DNA from: a virus
Strand: one strand, 5' to 3'
IMG/VR virus record: IMGVR_UViG_3300049717_000222
Coordinates: 1 to 43,171 of that record
Length of the DNA: 43,171 bases
Shown: in pieces, positions 1-8,286 of the stretch
How positions within the stretch are numbered: position 1 is the first letter of the stretch
Layout: each line of letters opens with the position of its first letter
The notes under the pieces: model-generated
What the model was told of the DNA's origin: nothing
What the model saw: only the letters and a program-made list of their open reading frames with translations
Database searches by the model: none
Translations under genes and position numbers: made by a program

Positions 1-626
1 TGATCATAATTTACAGCATAGGGAGGATCTGTAACCATCAGAATCGGTTGTATATCCTTTAGCAATTTTTGAACAGTATTAGATAAAGTACTATCTCCGC
101 AAATTAACCTGTGGGTTAATCCTTTTGAGGTCAATTCAAATAAATCTCCTGGTTGGATATCAGTTTGAATTGAATTTACATCAGGTAATTCTTCATCTTC
201 ATTTATCTCCGGAATTTCAACATATTTTAAGGAACTTGGAAGATCCGCAACATTCAAGCCAAGTCCTTTAAGATCAATATCATCAAAAATGTCATTTAAC
301 ATCTCCACATCCCATAATCCAACCTGAATATTTGATGTGATATTATATTCTTTAAGTTCAGTTTCTGTTAACATTCTGTTCGGGATCCTGATATCGATCA
401 TTTCTTCACCTCGACCCAAAAGTTTAAGAACAGTAATTCTTTGATGCCCGGCAATGATCATATTATCCAGATTAATTGCCGGGATCTCCACCAGGTTAAA
501 CTTTTCAAGCGATCGCTGAAGCTGCTCCCGTTTTTTATCCGTTAAAACTCTTGGATTAAAAGCAAATGGAACGAGATCTTCCACTTTGCGTTTTTCAGTA
601 TGCCATTCTAATATATTTTCATTCAT
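1..626 (-). CDS. ParB-like domain / DNA methyltransferase, N-terminal part (gene crosses the window ends)
   Basis: This is the 5' part of a gene that leaves the window at base 1 and continues at 43171. The join is in frame and gives about 411 aa ending at 42420. Residues about 10-110 look like a ParB/sulfiredoxin-type domain: VEDLVPFAFNPR, then the AGHQR motif (nucleotide or phosphate binding in the family) and an ELKEYNI segment. Residues 160-205 enter the methyltransferase domain and include catalytic motif IV, DPPY. The ATG at 626 overlaps the stop of the preceding gene as ATGA. ParB-methyltransferase fusions are common beside phage terminases, where they probably protect or mark phage DNA; that role is inferred. 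At residue 204 this end reads Ala where the other end reads Gly. Confidence 0.85.
   Translation of the reverse strand, partial: MNENILEWHTEKRKVEDLVPFAFNPRVLTDKKREQLQRSLEKFNLVEIPAINLDNMIIAGHQRITVLKLLGRGEEMIDIRIPNRMLTETELKEYNITSNIQVGLWDVEMLNDIFDDIDLKGLGLNVADLPSSLKYVEIPEINEDEELPDVNSIQTDIQPGDLFELTSKGLTHRLICGDSTLSNTVQKLLKDIQPILMVTDPPYAVNYD
2..142. repeat. Terminal redundancy, left copy (matches 43031-43171)
   Basis: These 141 bases recur at 43031-43171 with one difference (G at 16, C at 43045). The last 126 bases are identical. The repeat lies inside one gene whose frame is preserved across the join, so it is best read as an assembly overlap of a circular or circularly permuted genome, not as a functional terminal repeat. 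Confidence 0.9.
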
Positions 627-1330
627 TTCTTTAGTGCTTTTTCAATTTCTTCAAGTTCAAGTTTGTATTTTTCAAGTATCTCAAGATTTTTGGCTCTCAT
701 TTCTGGAGTCTTTGCCTTTTCAGATAACCGGGAATATTTACTGATATAGGTTCGAATGGTTAACCTGCGGGAAATCAAATCACCTTTATCCATTTCTTCG
801 ATATTCCTTTTAATAGGTTCCGGACGAATAGGTTTCGATGGTAAAACCCCATGTTTATCATAATGACCAAGCCTTTCATAAGCATCCGATATTGAATCTG
901 ATATTTCCAGGATTCTTAATGCATTGGTCAATCTCTGATCATTGGTAGGTATATATTCCAATGTGGCATGGAGATTATCACGCTCTTTTAGCATCATTTT
1001 TATTTCTTCAAAGAGCACTTTAGCATCTTCCTGGAGTGGCCGGTGAATATTAGCCTCAAATTTCGGTTCAATTACAGATTTTATTATTTTAGGCTCTATA
1101 ATCTTTGCAATTATCGGTTTTCCTATTATTGGCTTCGGAAGTGAATGAATCTCAGGGGTATTTATCAGTTTCTTAAGTTCGTATTCCAATATTTCTTTAT
1201 TCCTGGTAGAAGCTGATCCACGCCGGAGCATCATTTTTTGATTTGGACTACTACCATATTTTTCATACAAGGTCACCCCGGCATTATATTCCATCCCTGA
1301 ATCAAACCAATGTTTTATTTCTTCAATCAT
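623..1330 (-). CDS. Hypothetical protein upstream of ParB-methyltransferase
   Basis: A 235-aa soluble protein of no function I can name. Residues 60-90 are a proline/isoleucine/lysine-rich linker with repeated KPII/EPKII units. The C-terminal half is charged and helical (EKAKTPEMRAKNLEILEKYKLELEEIEKALKK), probably coiled coil. It overlaps the upstream glycosyltransferase by 8 nt and the downstream ParB-methyltransferase by 3 nt (ATGA), so it is translated as part of the glycosyltransferase-to-terminase operon. Its position might suggest a DNA-packaging accessory role, but no sequence feature proves this. Confidence 0.7.
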   Translation of the reverse strand: MIEEIKHWFDSGMEYNAGVTLYEKYGSSPNQKMMLRRGSASTRNKEILEYELKKLINTPEIHSLPKPIIGKPIIAKIIEPKIIKSVIEPKFEANIHRPLQEDAKVLFEEIKMMLKERDNLHATLEYIPTNDQRLTNALRILEISDSISDAYERLGHYDKHGVLPSKPIRPEPIKRNIEEMDKGDLISRRLTIRTYISKYSRLSEKAKTPEMRAKNLEILEKYKLELEEIEKALKK

Positions 1331-2030
1331 TTAATGACTTTTTTTGCTTGTTCAAAAATTCATACCACTCCGGAGCTTTCCGATTTGGCGCAAATGAAAA
1401 ACTTTTTTGATGTACCCGGTATTTCATCAATACCTGTTGATGATTATAAATGGTGTATCCTGCTTTGAGAAATTTTATCCATAAGGCAAAATCCTCAGCT
1501 AATGTTGGAGGGATATTCCCATATCCACCAAGTTTCAAAATAGTATCACGCCGGTACGCAATGCCAGGATGATTAACAAACCAATATTCTGCTGCTTCAC
1601 TGGCTGCATATTCTTTTGTCACTTCAAATGGATGATGAGAATACCATTCCCGGGACTGTGAAATCAAATGAATCTGGATCCCACAAATATGCCGGTCCGG
1701 ATAAGTAGAAAAAAAATCATTATGAACTTCAAGAAGTTTTGGATCTGCAATATCATCGGCATCCATCCGGACAATAAGTTCATTTTTGCAAAAGGAAAGT
1801 CCAAAATCCAATGCTGCAGCAATACCGTTATTTTCTTTGGTTCTGACAATGCTTAAACAACATTCTCTCTTTATGCCATAAAGAAAATCCGTCAATTCCC
1901 CTTTTTGGTTGTTATCATCAACAATGATAAATTGGAATTCTCTATGGGTTTGAGCAATAATGCTGTCAACTGCTTGTTTGACCCATTCTAATGGAGTATT
2001 GTAAACCGGCATTAAGACTGATATCTTCAT
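1323..2030 (-). CDS. Family 2 (GT-A) glycosyltransferase
   Basis: A compact GT2 enzyme of 235 aa. The N-terminus ISVLMPVYNT is the usual first strand and nucleotide-binding start, FIIVDDN (res 34-40) contacts the nucleotide, RMDADD (res 89-93) is the metal-binding DxD, and LAEDFALW near residue 180 fits the catalytic-base ED motif. There is no membrane segment, so it probably acts in the cytoplasm on a nucleotide-sugar donor; the acceptor is unknown. It overlaps the two-domain transferase upstream by 4 nt. The third transferase-type gene in a row, it may glycosylate a virion protein or alter a host surface glycan; the sequence does not decide. Confidence 0.85.
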   Translation of the reverse strand: MKISVLMPVYNTPLEWVKQAVDSIIAQTHREFQFIIVDDNNQKGELTDFLYGIKRECCLSIVRTKENNGIAAALDFGLSFCKNELIVRMDADDIADPKLLEVHNDFFSTYPDRHICGIQIHLISQSREWYSHHPFEVTKEYAASEAAEYWFVNHPGIAYRRDTILKLGGYGNIPPTLAEDFALWIKFLKAGYTIYNHQQVLMKYRVHQKSFSFAPNRKAPEWYEFLNKQKKSLND

Positions 2031-3430
2031 TTTTTTGAATTTAATTTGTCATCATGCCAATGGATCCTGAATAACGGATTTTTAGTCTGACTCTCAGGAA
2101 AGACTGATGGCTGAATTTTCATCAACCGGCAGATAACAGGAAATGAGATCTGGTCCTGATACGTATATTTGACATTTTCAAACCACCAAGCCATCATTAA
2201 TGACTGCAATGATTTTGTCATTCTTCTCATCATCACTCCACAGGCATATAATCCGGCATGTTCCGGATGAAATTTCCTGTAAGCTGCAATCTGGCCATGG
2301 ATATCTTCATTCTGATATTTTATAAGTGGCAGTGAAGCATTTGCCTCATCATAAATGCAGTTTCTTTCAGGATGTTTATAAAGTAAAATATCAGATTTAA
2401 AATGATCAATGCAATGCTGGATGAATAGTGATGATTTTATTTCAATGGAAGCATCAATAAAAATCATGATATCATATCTTGATAATTCTTTGCATTCCCA
2501 GGGCATTATCTTGAAATATTTAGCTTTCATCCTGGGTGCCAGATCTTGTCTGGGAAGATTGGTCTGAATTATCTGAACGGATTCGGTGTTGGAATTTGAC
2601 AATTTTGAAATATCCACAGAATTGGGATCATCTGTCAGGCAAAAATAATCTGCCGGCATGGTCTGCCTTGGAACAGGTAAAAGAGGTGAATAATTTCCGT
2701 AAATGGTTGTATAGACAGCAATTTTGTTTCTTTTTTTAAAATCATACACTCTTAAAGAATCTGAAACAATTTCATTCCAGCCTTGACCATATTTTTCTTT
2801 CATTCCCCCATCCAATTCAATTTTTGCCGTATCTTCATATTTGACAAGATTGTCCTGGCTATGAATTGTCTGCTGTCCTAAATGCCAGAATGAACTTCCA
2901 TCATCACAATACATTTTAATGCCGCCTTTCATCATCCTAAGAGCATAATCAAACTCAACTCCATATCCTCTTACAAATCTTTCATCAAATAAACCAACCT
3001 TCTCAAAAACATCCCTACGGATCACCGGTGCCGTAAATTCAATGCAATGAACCTGCCGTATATTGCCGGTGGCATGATTATGACATTCCCGAATCCAGCA
3101 GTTATATGACGGAGTGATCATCGGAATATCCTTTTTCGACATTACCTCTTCAATTCTTTTTACAGATGAATCTTTAATGACGATATCGGAATTCATCAGC
3201 CAGAAAGCCTGAAAATCGGTGGTTGAAATAAGATGTTGTATGATACGGTTCCAGTTTGGTGTAAATCCCAGGTTATCCGGATATCTGTAAATTTGATTGG
3301 TAAGAGAATATATGGAAAGATCAATATTTGAACCGTTATCCACTACAATAGCATCAGGCACCATCCGGCATAATCTGTCTGTTAATTCAGGTGTGTTATA
3401 ATGCAGGATCAGCTTGGCTATTTTCATCAT
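2027..3430 (-). CDS. Two-domain glycosyltransferase: GT2 fused to a DUF616-like domain
   Basis: 467 aa with two modules. Residues 1-225 are GT2-like: AKLILHYNTPE start, AIVVDNGSN, the DxD-like FWLMNSDIVI, and GLFDERFVRGYGVEFDYALRM, the usual acceptor-side motif. From about residue 235 a second module begins (KIAVYTTIYGNYSPLLP) with FCLTDDP, RMKAKYFKIMPW, MIFIDASI and ACGVMMRR, a pattern I recognise from DUF616/TOD1-like transferases. Phages usually carry single-domain enzymes, so the fusion suggests one protein adding two sugars or a polymerase-like activity; this is inference. Either of two adjacent ATGs could be the start. It overlaps both neighbours by 4 nt. Confidence 0.8.
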   Translation of the reverse strand: MMKIAKLILHYNTPELTDRLCRMVPDAIVVDNGSNIDLSIYSLTNQIYRYPDNLGFTPNWNRIIQHLISTTDFQAFWLMNSDIVIKDSSVKRIEEVMSKKDIPMITPSYNCWIRECHNHATGNIRQVHCIEFTAPVIRRDVFEKVGLFDERFVRGYGVEFDYALRMMKGGIKMYCDDGSSFWHLGQQTIHSQDNLVKYEDTAKIELDGGMKEKYGQGWNEIVSDSLRVYDFKKRNKIAVYTTIYGNYSPLLPVPRQTMPADYFCLTDDPNSVDISKLSNSNTESVQIIQTNLPRQDLAPRMKAKYFKIMPWECKELSRYDIMIFIDASIEIKSSLFIQHCIDHFKSDILLYKHPERNCIYDEANASLPLIKYQNEDIHGQIAAYRKFHPEHAGLYACGVMMRRMTKSLQSLMMAWWFENVKYTYQDQISFPVICRLMKIQPSVFPESQTKNPLFRIHWHDDKLNSKK

Positions 3431-4182
3431 TTTTCAAATCTTGATTTCTTTGGAAAGGAATTCATCAAAAATGCCTTAAGATTGTCATTCAATCCGGCAT
3501 CATTATGATTGAGATATAATTTCCCTTTGCATTTTTTCTTCAGATCGCCGGTTGAAGAGGTATAGAATTCATTGTCTTCATTGTTAAAAAATTGAATCCC
3601 TTTGCAATCATGATAAAGAACTGGTTTTGAATTCACAAAAAAAACATTATAATATAAAGTTGAAGTCAAAAGTCTTTTTTCCAGAGCATCATAAACTGAA
3701 ATGATCCAGAGCATCTTTTCCCGTTCAAATAATTCAGGAAAATGAGTCTCCGTATTCCATCCATGATATCCTTTCCATTTCACGATCCGGATGGTCCGGT
3801 AAAGTTGCAGCCACCAGGTACCGGTTCTCTCCGGTAAATAATCGCTGTCATACATGGCTTTGAATTTGCCAATTTCCTTTAAATTAACTTTATCCAAAAG
3901 ATAGATATCATCATACATCCTGATAAACTTTCTTCCTGCATCAGGATGATTCAGATAAATAAGAATTTTACTGATTGCATCAAAAACGGTATTTTCACTC
4001 ATCCCTTCACACCGGGTATGAGGAATAAAAGTCACTTTTTTAGGATCTATATACTCGGGTAGATCTCCGACAATGAAAACCCTGAATTCTTCTTTTAAAT
4101 TTTTTTGAAGTGATCTTAAGGAATACCGCAATTCATCCCATGATGCCTCTCGTAAAAAGTATGGATAGTAAACATCAATCAT
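3427..4182 (-). CDS. Stealth-like sugar-phosphotransferase / glycosyltransferase
   Basis: 251 aa. WDELRYSLRSLQKN (res 15-28), FIVGDLPEYI, a His-Thr-Arg segment and RMYDDIYLL resemble conserved region 2 of Stealth proteins (sugar-1-phosphate transferases of capsule synthesis). TETHFPELFEREKM fits the later His-Pro region. It lacks the first Stealth block (YTWVDGSD type), so it is a short variant. It is the first gene of the transferase operon. A strong phage-type promoter (4187-4222) puts the -7 box 4 nt before the ATG, so the mRNA should be nearly leaderless. A terminator separates it from the capsid-side genes upstream. Confidence 0.6.
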   Translation of the reverse strand: MIDVYYPYFLREASWDELRYSLRSLQKNLKEEFRVFIVGDLPEYIDPKKVTFIPHTRCEGMSENTVFDAISKILIYLNHPDAGRKFIRMYDDIYLLDKVNLKEIGKFKAMYDSDYLPERTGTWWLQLYRTIRIVKWKGYHGWNTETHFPELFEREKMLWIISVYDALEKRLLTSTLYYNVFFVNSKPVLYHDCKGIQFFNNEDNEFYTSSTGDLKKKCKGKLYLNHNDAGLNDNLKAFLMNSFPKKSRFEK

Positions 4183-4186
4183 GCAA

Positions 4187-4222
4187 CAAAACTATTAGTG
4201 CAATTGCACGGAATAAAGGACA
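4187..4222 (-). promoter_or_regulatory. Phage-type promoter (TGTCCTTTA-N19-TAGTTTTG)
   Basis: On the minus strand TGTCCTTTA (4222-4214) is followed after exactly 19 nt by TAGTTTTG (4194-4187), a full match to the Bacteroidota -7 box TANNTTTG. The ATG of the Stealth-like gene starts 4 nt later. It is one of six matching sites in the window. Confidence 0.75.
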
Positions 4223-4223
4223 C

Positions 4224-4250
4224 AAAAAAACCCGCGTGCTGCGGGTTTTT
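4224..4250. terminator. Bidirectional intrinsic terminator
   Basis: Stem ACCCGC/GCGGGT around a 5-nt loop (4230-4246), with an A7 tract on one side and T5 on the other, so it can act in both directions. It ends the head-gene transcript just before the promoter of the glycosyltransferase operon. The stem bases recur in the terminator at 30413-30436, which also sits directly upstream of a phage-type promoter. Confidence 0.85.
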
Positions 4251-4281
4251 AGTACCAATCAAGGTGAGGCTACTATGGAAA

Positions 4282-4983
4282 TTACCAGCTTGCAGAACTG
4301 GGGTCATAATTTATCTGTCCTTCATAAAATCCCATTGGCAGACTTTGAACAGATTTAAAGGTGATCGTTGAACCTTTATCTTTGGAGACATCTTCTCCCC
4401 ATGCACTATCTAATGCATCAATTACGACAAGGTTGCAAGGTTCACCGAGTAAATATCTTTTATTGTTTGCACAATTCTGGATGATGACCAATCCTTTGAA
4501 TGAAATCCCATGAGCAGCAATCCATGCTTGGATGGCTTTTTCCCATCCGGGATAAAAACCGGCAAGGGATAACTCATAACCGCCACAATCATCATTACTA
4601 CCCTTGACTTTTTTCTGATCAGGTTTCATCGTTTTTTGAGTCATATAAAAACGATGCATATGCTTACCGGCTTTCAAAGGAATATTGTCGGAAATGGTAA
4701 CTCCGTCAGCTTCTCTGTCCGGGAAATTATCCCAATCGATATCATCATTATGAATAAGAATGACATTAGATGAAATACCACCACCACCACCTACATTATC
4801 TCCGGCAGGTCGTGCCAGGTCCATGAGGGAAGTTGCGAGTACACCCGATGGTTTGGGAAAAACGATACTGGCTATGACCAATGCTCCCATTGTCAATGCC
4901 GGATCCCATCCGGTGGCAGCGGCGATGCCGGCTCCTGCCAGCATCGCAACTAATATGATCGATAAAATTTTTGCTATTTTCAT
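4282..4983 (-). CDS. Membrane-anchored putative head-associated protein
   Basis: A 233-aa protein I do not recognise. I chose the ATG at 4983 over an upstream TTG because it begins a good hydrophobic N-terminus (MKIAKILSIILVAMLAGAGIAAATG). A second hydrophobic stretch follows (LTMGALVIASIVF), then a Gly5 linker (GDNVGGGGGISS) and a soluble domain of about 160 aa with ESL-poor, aromatic-rich sequence and three Cys. It lies 56 nt after the major capsid gene and before the terminator, so it is the last gene of the head transcript. A head decoration or minor capsid role is inferred from position only; a membrane or lysogeny function is possible given the hydrophobic N-terminus. Confidence 0.65.
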   Translation of the reverse strand: MKIAKILSIILVAMLAGAGIAAATGWDPALTMGALVIASIVFPKPSGVLATSLMDLARPAGDNVGGGGGISSNVILIHNDDIDWDNFPDREADGVTISDNIPLKAGKHMHRFYMTQKTMKPDQKKVKGSNDDCGGYELSLAGFYPGWEKAIQAWIAAHGISFKGLVIIQNCANNKRYLLGEPCNLVVIDALDSAWGEDVSKDKGSTITFKSVQSLPMGFYEGQINYDPSSASW

Positions 4984-5039
4984 TTCAATTGTATTTAGGG
5001 TCAATCGTTTCTGTTAATTAGAATCGAATTGAACCAAGA

Positions 5040-6008
5040 TTAAAAACTTGCACTCTTTTCATCTCCGGAGATTGAAGCAAAAATGGCTTCTTCAACTGCA
5101 AATCCAACAGCTTCATGCCAGTCAGCAAAAATGGAGATCACCCTTTTTATTGATTCAATACGGAGAGTGCTCGGACCATCATTCACCTTTGTCAATTTGA
5201 TGAAGTTTTCCTGTGGTGTGGCAAAGATCATATCCTGGCCAGCCATGCTCGGAAGTGGAACGAGTGTCAGATTGGTTCCATCAATCATGTGATCTTCCAT
5301 ACCTTTATAGGTAGGATCGATACCGAGCAGATCTCTCTTTCTGCGCAGGTAAGCGCGGAACCATTTCCGGCTCATGTAAATGTTCATCGGGACAGATTGG
5401 TAAACTTCCTTCATGTTATCTGCAAAGGCTTCAATCTGGTTGAAGATATCCAGATGAGTAAAGGTTCCAAGACCAATGAAATTTACTTTTGAGGTTCCTG
5501 CATTGTATTTGTTCTGGATGATGGTGCAGAAACCATCCATTGATAGGCCGGTATCCTGAGCAACACCATCAACAGGGGCTGCATACACACCGTTTGCAAT
5601 TATCTTGAGTTCCCTGTTCTCAGCGATCTTGGGCATGATCAGTTTTTCAAGAATATACCGGGTAATCGGCCATTGAGACCTTTCTACATTCTCTGTGACC
5701 AGAAATCCGAGCCAGCTTCCAACAACATCATCCGGAGTTAGGTCGATATCGAATTTATGCCGGCGATGAACAGTGGAAATGGGTGTGAAGGCAGCCGTTC
5801 CTTTCGGTGTCCATCCCTGTTGAAATCCCTGAACGATATCATCAATCACTGCTTTTGAAGCGCGATAATCATCATCCTGAATGATATGAGTCATAAATTT
5901 CTCCGAAACTGTGTCCTGCAGCAAGAGAGTTTTTATGTAACTCTGATTTTTCCCAATCCAGGAACCAAATTCGGAAACTAATTGGGTAATGTTGATTGTT
6001 GGAGGCAT
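5040..6008 (-). CDS. Major capsid protein (HK97-type, putative)
   Basis: 322 aa, directly downstream of the protease-scaffold gene, which is the standard protease-capsid order. The sequence has features I associate with Bacteroidota phage coat proteins: a helical N-terminus (INITQLVSEFGSWIGKNQSYIKTLLL), a long alpha/beta body including FDIDLTPDDVVGSWLGFL and NIYMSRKWFRAYLRRKRDLLGIDPTY, and the C-terminal ISIFADWHEAVGFAVEEAIFASI. There are no membrane segments or enzymatic motifs. The fold itself was not tested. A weak copy of the phage-type promoter (6025-6060) lies just upstream and could give extra transcription of this highly needed product. Confidence 0.75.
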   Translation of the reverse strand: MPPTINITQLVSEFGSWIGKNQSYIKTLLLQDTVSEKFMTHIIQDDDYRASKAVIDDIVQGFQQGWTPKGTAAFTPISTVHRRHKFDIDLTPDDVVGSWLGFLVTENVERSQWPITRYILEKLIMPKIAENRELKIIANGVYAAPVDGVAQDTGLSMDGFCTIIQNKYNAGTSKVNFIGLGTFTHLDIFNQIEAFADNMKEVYQSVPMNIYMSRKWFRAYLRRKRDLLGIDPTYKGMEDHMIDGTNLTLVPLPSMAGQDMIFATPQENFIKLTKVNDGPSTLRIESIKRVISIFADWHEAVGFAVEEAIFASISGDEKSASF

Positions 6009-6024
6009 TTTATTTAGGTTTTAG

Positions 6025-6060
6025 CGTTAATACTCAAGTTTATTCCTCATACGAAGGATG
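6025..6060 (-). promoter_or_regulatory. Weak copy of the phage-type promoter before the capsid gene
   Basis: On the minus strand CATCCTTCG, then exactly 19 nt, then TATTAACG. Spacing and the TCCTT and TATTA cores match the six better sites, but each box has several mismatches. It lies 16 nt before the capsid ATG. Treat it as a possibility. Confidence 0.3.
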
Positions 6061-6067
6061 TGGTGAC

Positions 6068-7171
6068 TTAATTTTCAGGTTCTTTCTGTGAAGCAATATC
6101 ATCAGCAATCTGATTGTGAGCGAATTCATCCTTCGGATCCTTTTCAGAGTCGATTTTATCCTTATCCTTTTTTGCTTTTGTCTCTCTTTCAGCATCTTCA
6201 GCTTTGAAAGCTGCAAAATCAGCTTTTACCTGATCCCGCTCTGCAGTGACAGTTTGAAGATTGGCATTTGCAGTTGCCAGATCAGTTGTCATCTGGGTTT
6301 TTTCTGCACTGACTGATGTCACTGAATCTTCAGTGGTCTTTTTTTCGTTCTGCATGTTGGTAATTGCAGCAAGGATATCCTCAATGGTAGCTTTTTCGTC
6401 TAATCCAAGAAGATCCTTAATTTTCTTTAAATCGTTCATAGTCGAATCGTTTTCTATTTTTGGTGAAATATTGAAGGCGCTTTTTAAATGGTCAATAAGG
6501 TTTCCCATGAAATTATTCTTGACAGGATTATCTTTCATGTATGCCTGAACAATCTGAGCATAGGTCATATTCTCAATATTATCAGGTAATTTGCCAGGAG
6601 TATTCTCAATAACATCAATAATTTTATCATCAAGAGCTGCCTGAGCTGATATGAGATGATCCTTATAATCGAAATATTTTGCTTTTATTTGAGAAGAAGT
6701 TAAACCGGTCTTATCCACCATGCATTGTATAAGAGAATTTTCATAAGTATCCAAAAATTCTGCACTCTCCCGGAAATCTTGAGCATTTCCGAATTCAAAC
6801 ATTGAAGGTGAATGGAAAAGTGTCAGTGAATTTTTGGCAGCATGTCTGGTTTTCCCGGCCTGCAGAATAATACTGGCCATTGAATATGCGATGCCATCAT
6901 TATAGGTATGTATATCTTTGGGAGATTGAAGGATGCAATTAAAAATAGGTAACCCTTCATTAATATCTCCCCCCGGAGAATTGATCCTTATATTGATTCG
7001 ATCATATTGTTTCTCCAGGTTTTTGAATTCTGAAACAAATTCAGAAGCAATCGTATCATCAGGTTGCTTGAACCATCCACTCGATCCTATCATCCCATAA
7101 ATGAAAACATCAACCTCATTGGGATTGGATGAATTGGTCTTAATATTCCAGAATTTATTAGTCGATAACAT
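6068..7171 (-). CDS. ClpP-like head maturation protease fused to a scaffold-like tail
   Basis: 367 aa. Residues 18-210 are a ClpP/S14-type serine protease: INSPGGDINEG (res 64-73), catalytic Ser97 in GIAYSMASIIL, and catalytic His120 in LTLFHSP. Residues 240-367 are a charged coiled coil (long Thr/Ala/Glu/Lys stretch ending KDEFAHNQIADD), as in scaffold domains. The enzyme probably cleaves scaffold and capsid N-termini during prohead maturation and then itself. A phage-type promoter (7204-7239) lies 32 nt upstream of the ATG, giving the one clearly leadered transcript of that promoter set. The capsid gene follows 59 nt downstream. Confidence 0.88.
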   Translation of the reverse strand: MLSTNKFWNIKTNSSNPNEVDVFIYGMIGSSGWFKQPDDTIASEFVSEFKNLEKQYDRINIRINSPGGDINEGLPIFNCILQSPKDIHTYNDGIAYSMASIILQAGKTRHAAKNSLTLFHSPSMFEFGNAQDFRESAEFLDTYENSLIQCMVDKTGLTSSQIKAKYFDYKDHLISAQAALDDKIIDVIENTPGKLPDNIENMTYAQIVQAYMKDNPVKNNFMGNLIDHLKSAFNISPKIENDSTMNDLKKIKDLLGLDEKATIEDILAAITNMQNEKKTTEDSVTSVSAEKTQMTTDLATANANLQTVTAERDQVKADFAAFKAEDAERETKAKKDKDKIDSEKDPKDEFAHNQIADDIASQKEPEN

Positions 7172-7203
7172 AAAATAAGATTGTTCTGCTCTTTTTGTGG
7201 CTA

Positions 7204-7239
7204 CAATATTATTAAAGCATCAATCTTTAATAAAGGACT
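7204..7239 (-). promoter_or_regulatory. Phage-type promoter (AGTCCTTTA-N19-TAATATTG)
   Basis: Minus strand: AGTCCTTTA (7239-7231), 19 nt, TAATATTG (7211-7204). It lies 32 nt upstream of the protease ATG and would drive protease, capsid and the following gene as far as the terminator at 4224-4250. Confidence 0.7.
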
Positions 7240-7264
7240 GAAATATTAATGAAATGAGGATTAT

Positions 7265-7762
7265 TCAACTCGTAGTGCCGGGATCGCCATCTCCTATTTG
7301 AATGAAAAGAGCTGGTTGCTGAAAGTCTCCCTGGAAAGTTAATTGATAACCGTTGAATCCGGGAACATCTCCCGGAAGTAATAGCAGAAATGAACTGGTC
7401 ATTGCCTGGTCCATATTTCCAAAAAGCCTTATGGTACTGTTTTTATCTGTCACTTTTACAACGATCTTCCTTCCATCCATTTCCCCTAATTGCTGTTCCA
7501 CTTCAATTCTGCTTTTGGGGATCAGCATTGTAATTTTATAGTCATATAGTGGTCCGGGATCATCATCCTTCCGGTCCGATGCAAGCGAAATTGATCCATC
7601 AGTAGCATAGATATCATTCCATGCTTTTCCGGTTTTCAGAGTTACCACTGCAATTAAAGTAGCGGGGGAAAATACCACCGATTGAATGTCCTTTTGATAA
7701 ACCCATTGAACAGGGTTAATTCCCCCGATATTTATACCTGAATGAATATTGATATTTCTCAT
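7265..7762 (-). CDS. Putative virion protein, function unknown
   Basis: 165 aa, predicted beta-rich (VVFSPATLIAVVTLKTGKAWNDIYATDGSISLASDRKDDDPGPLYDYKITMLIPKSRIEV), with no signal peptide or membrane segment. The pattern of a beta-sandwich with an IRLFGNMDQAMTSSFLLLLPGDVPGFNGYQLTFQGDF core would suit a tail-tube, head-tail or decoration protein. It is first in the head region, 93 nt upstream of the protease gene, with the protease's own promoter in that gap. I do not recognise a named family. A long AT-rich leader region (7763-7965) precedes it. Confidence 0.65.
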   Translation of the reverse strand: MRNINIHSGINIGGINPVQWVYQKDIQSVVFSPATLIAVVTLKTGKAWNDIYATDGSISLASDRKDDDPGPLYDYKITMLIPKSRIEVEQQLGEMDGRKIVVKVTDKNSTIRLFGNMDQAMTSSFLLLLPGDVPGFNGYQLTFQGDFQQPALFIQIGDGDPGTTS

Positions 7763-7965
7763 TGTTTCAATATATTAAATCCATTAAATACAATTGATAC
7801 AGTCTAAAACTTTTTGAGACAAAAGTCCCCTTAAACTGAGATATTTATAATTTGTCTATTTAAGTATTTTATATTATTAATAATAAATGTGTTATATGTT
7901 TTATATTATTTAGATTCATTATTTATTAGAAAAACAAAAGATTTTCGTCAATTTTTAATCAGTTT
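7763..7965. other. AT-rich intergenic region between regulator and virion genes
   Basis: 203 bp without a gene, very AT-rich, with repeated TTATATTATT-like words on the plus strand. It contains the imperfect inverted repeat GAGAC-AAAA-GTCCC. No perfect TTG-N19-TANNTTTG site was found, although a poor match (TTTG, 20 nt, TATCAATT on the minus strand) could serve gene 7265-7762. Confidence 0.4.
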
Positions 7966-8286
7966 TTATTCTGATTCTATTATTTTTTGCCCACGAATCC
8001 TTTTAGTTGTATAATTTGGATAAACTTTAAAGAAATTATCAATATCCTCTTGAATAAATCTAATTTTTGAGCTTCCAGGAATCTTCCTCGAAGTAAGGTG
8101 ACCTTTCTTAATCAGATTATAAATATAGGGAGTAGAGCATTTTAATAATTTTGAGACATCTCGGACAGAATAATATTTAGGATTTGTTTTTGGTAATCTG
8201 GTATCCAATACACGTTGAACAGATTGCTCAATTATTTCTTGTAAATCTGATAAAGTAATAATGACTATTTTAGTTTGTTTGTCCAT
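7966..8286 (-). CDS. MerR/excisionase-type helix-turn-helix protein
   Basis: 106 aa. Residues 38-92 form a HTH_17/excisionase-like winged helix: YYSVRDVSKLLKCSTPYIYNLIKKGHLTSRKIPGSSKIRF (the motif spans several segments) followed by a helix with the usual 'FIQEDIDNFF' end. The N-terminus is a short helical region that might dimerise. It overlaps the preceding gene by 22 nt. It could be an excisionase, but it is 10 kb from the integrase and is served by a promoter of the same type as the structural genes, so a role as a transcriptional activator of later genes is just as likely. Confidence 0.75.
   Translation of the reverse strand: MDKQTKIVIITLSDLQEIIEQSVQRVLDTRLPKTNPKYYSVRDVSKLLKCSTPYIYNLIKKGHLTSRKIPGSSKIRFIQEDIDNFFKVYPNYTTKRIRGQKIIESE

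Noticed and set aside
1-142. True direct terminal repeats of a linear genome
   Set aside because: The repeat lies within one gene and the frame continues across the join; length fits an assembly overlap.
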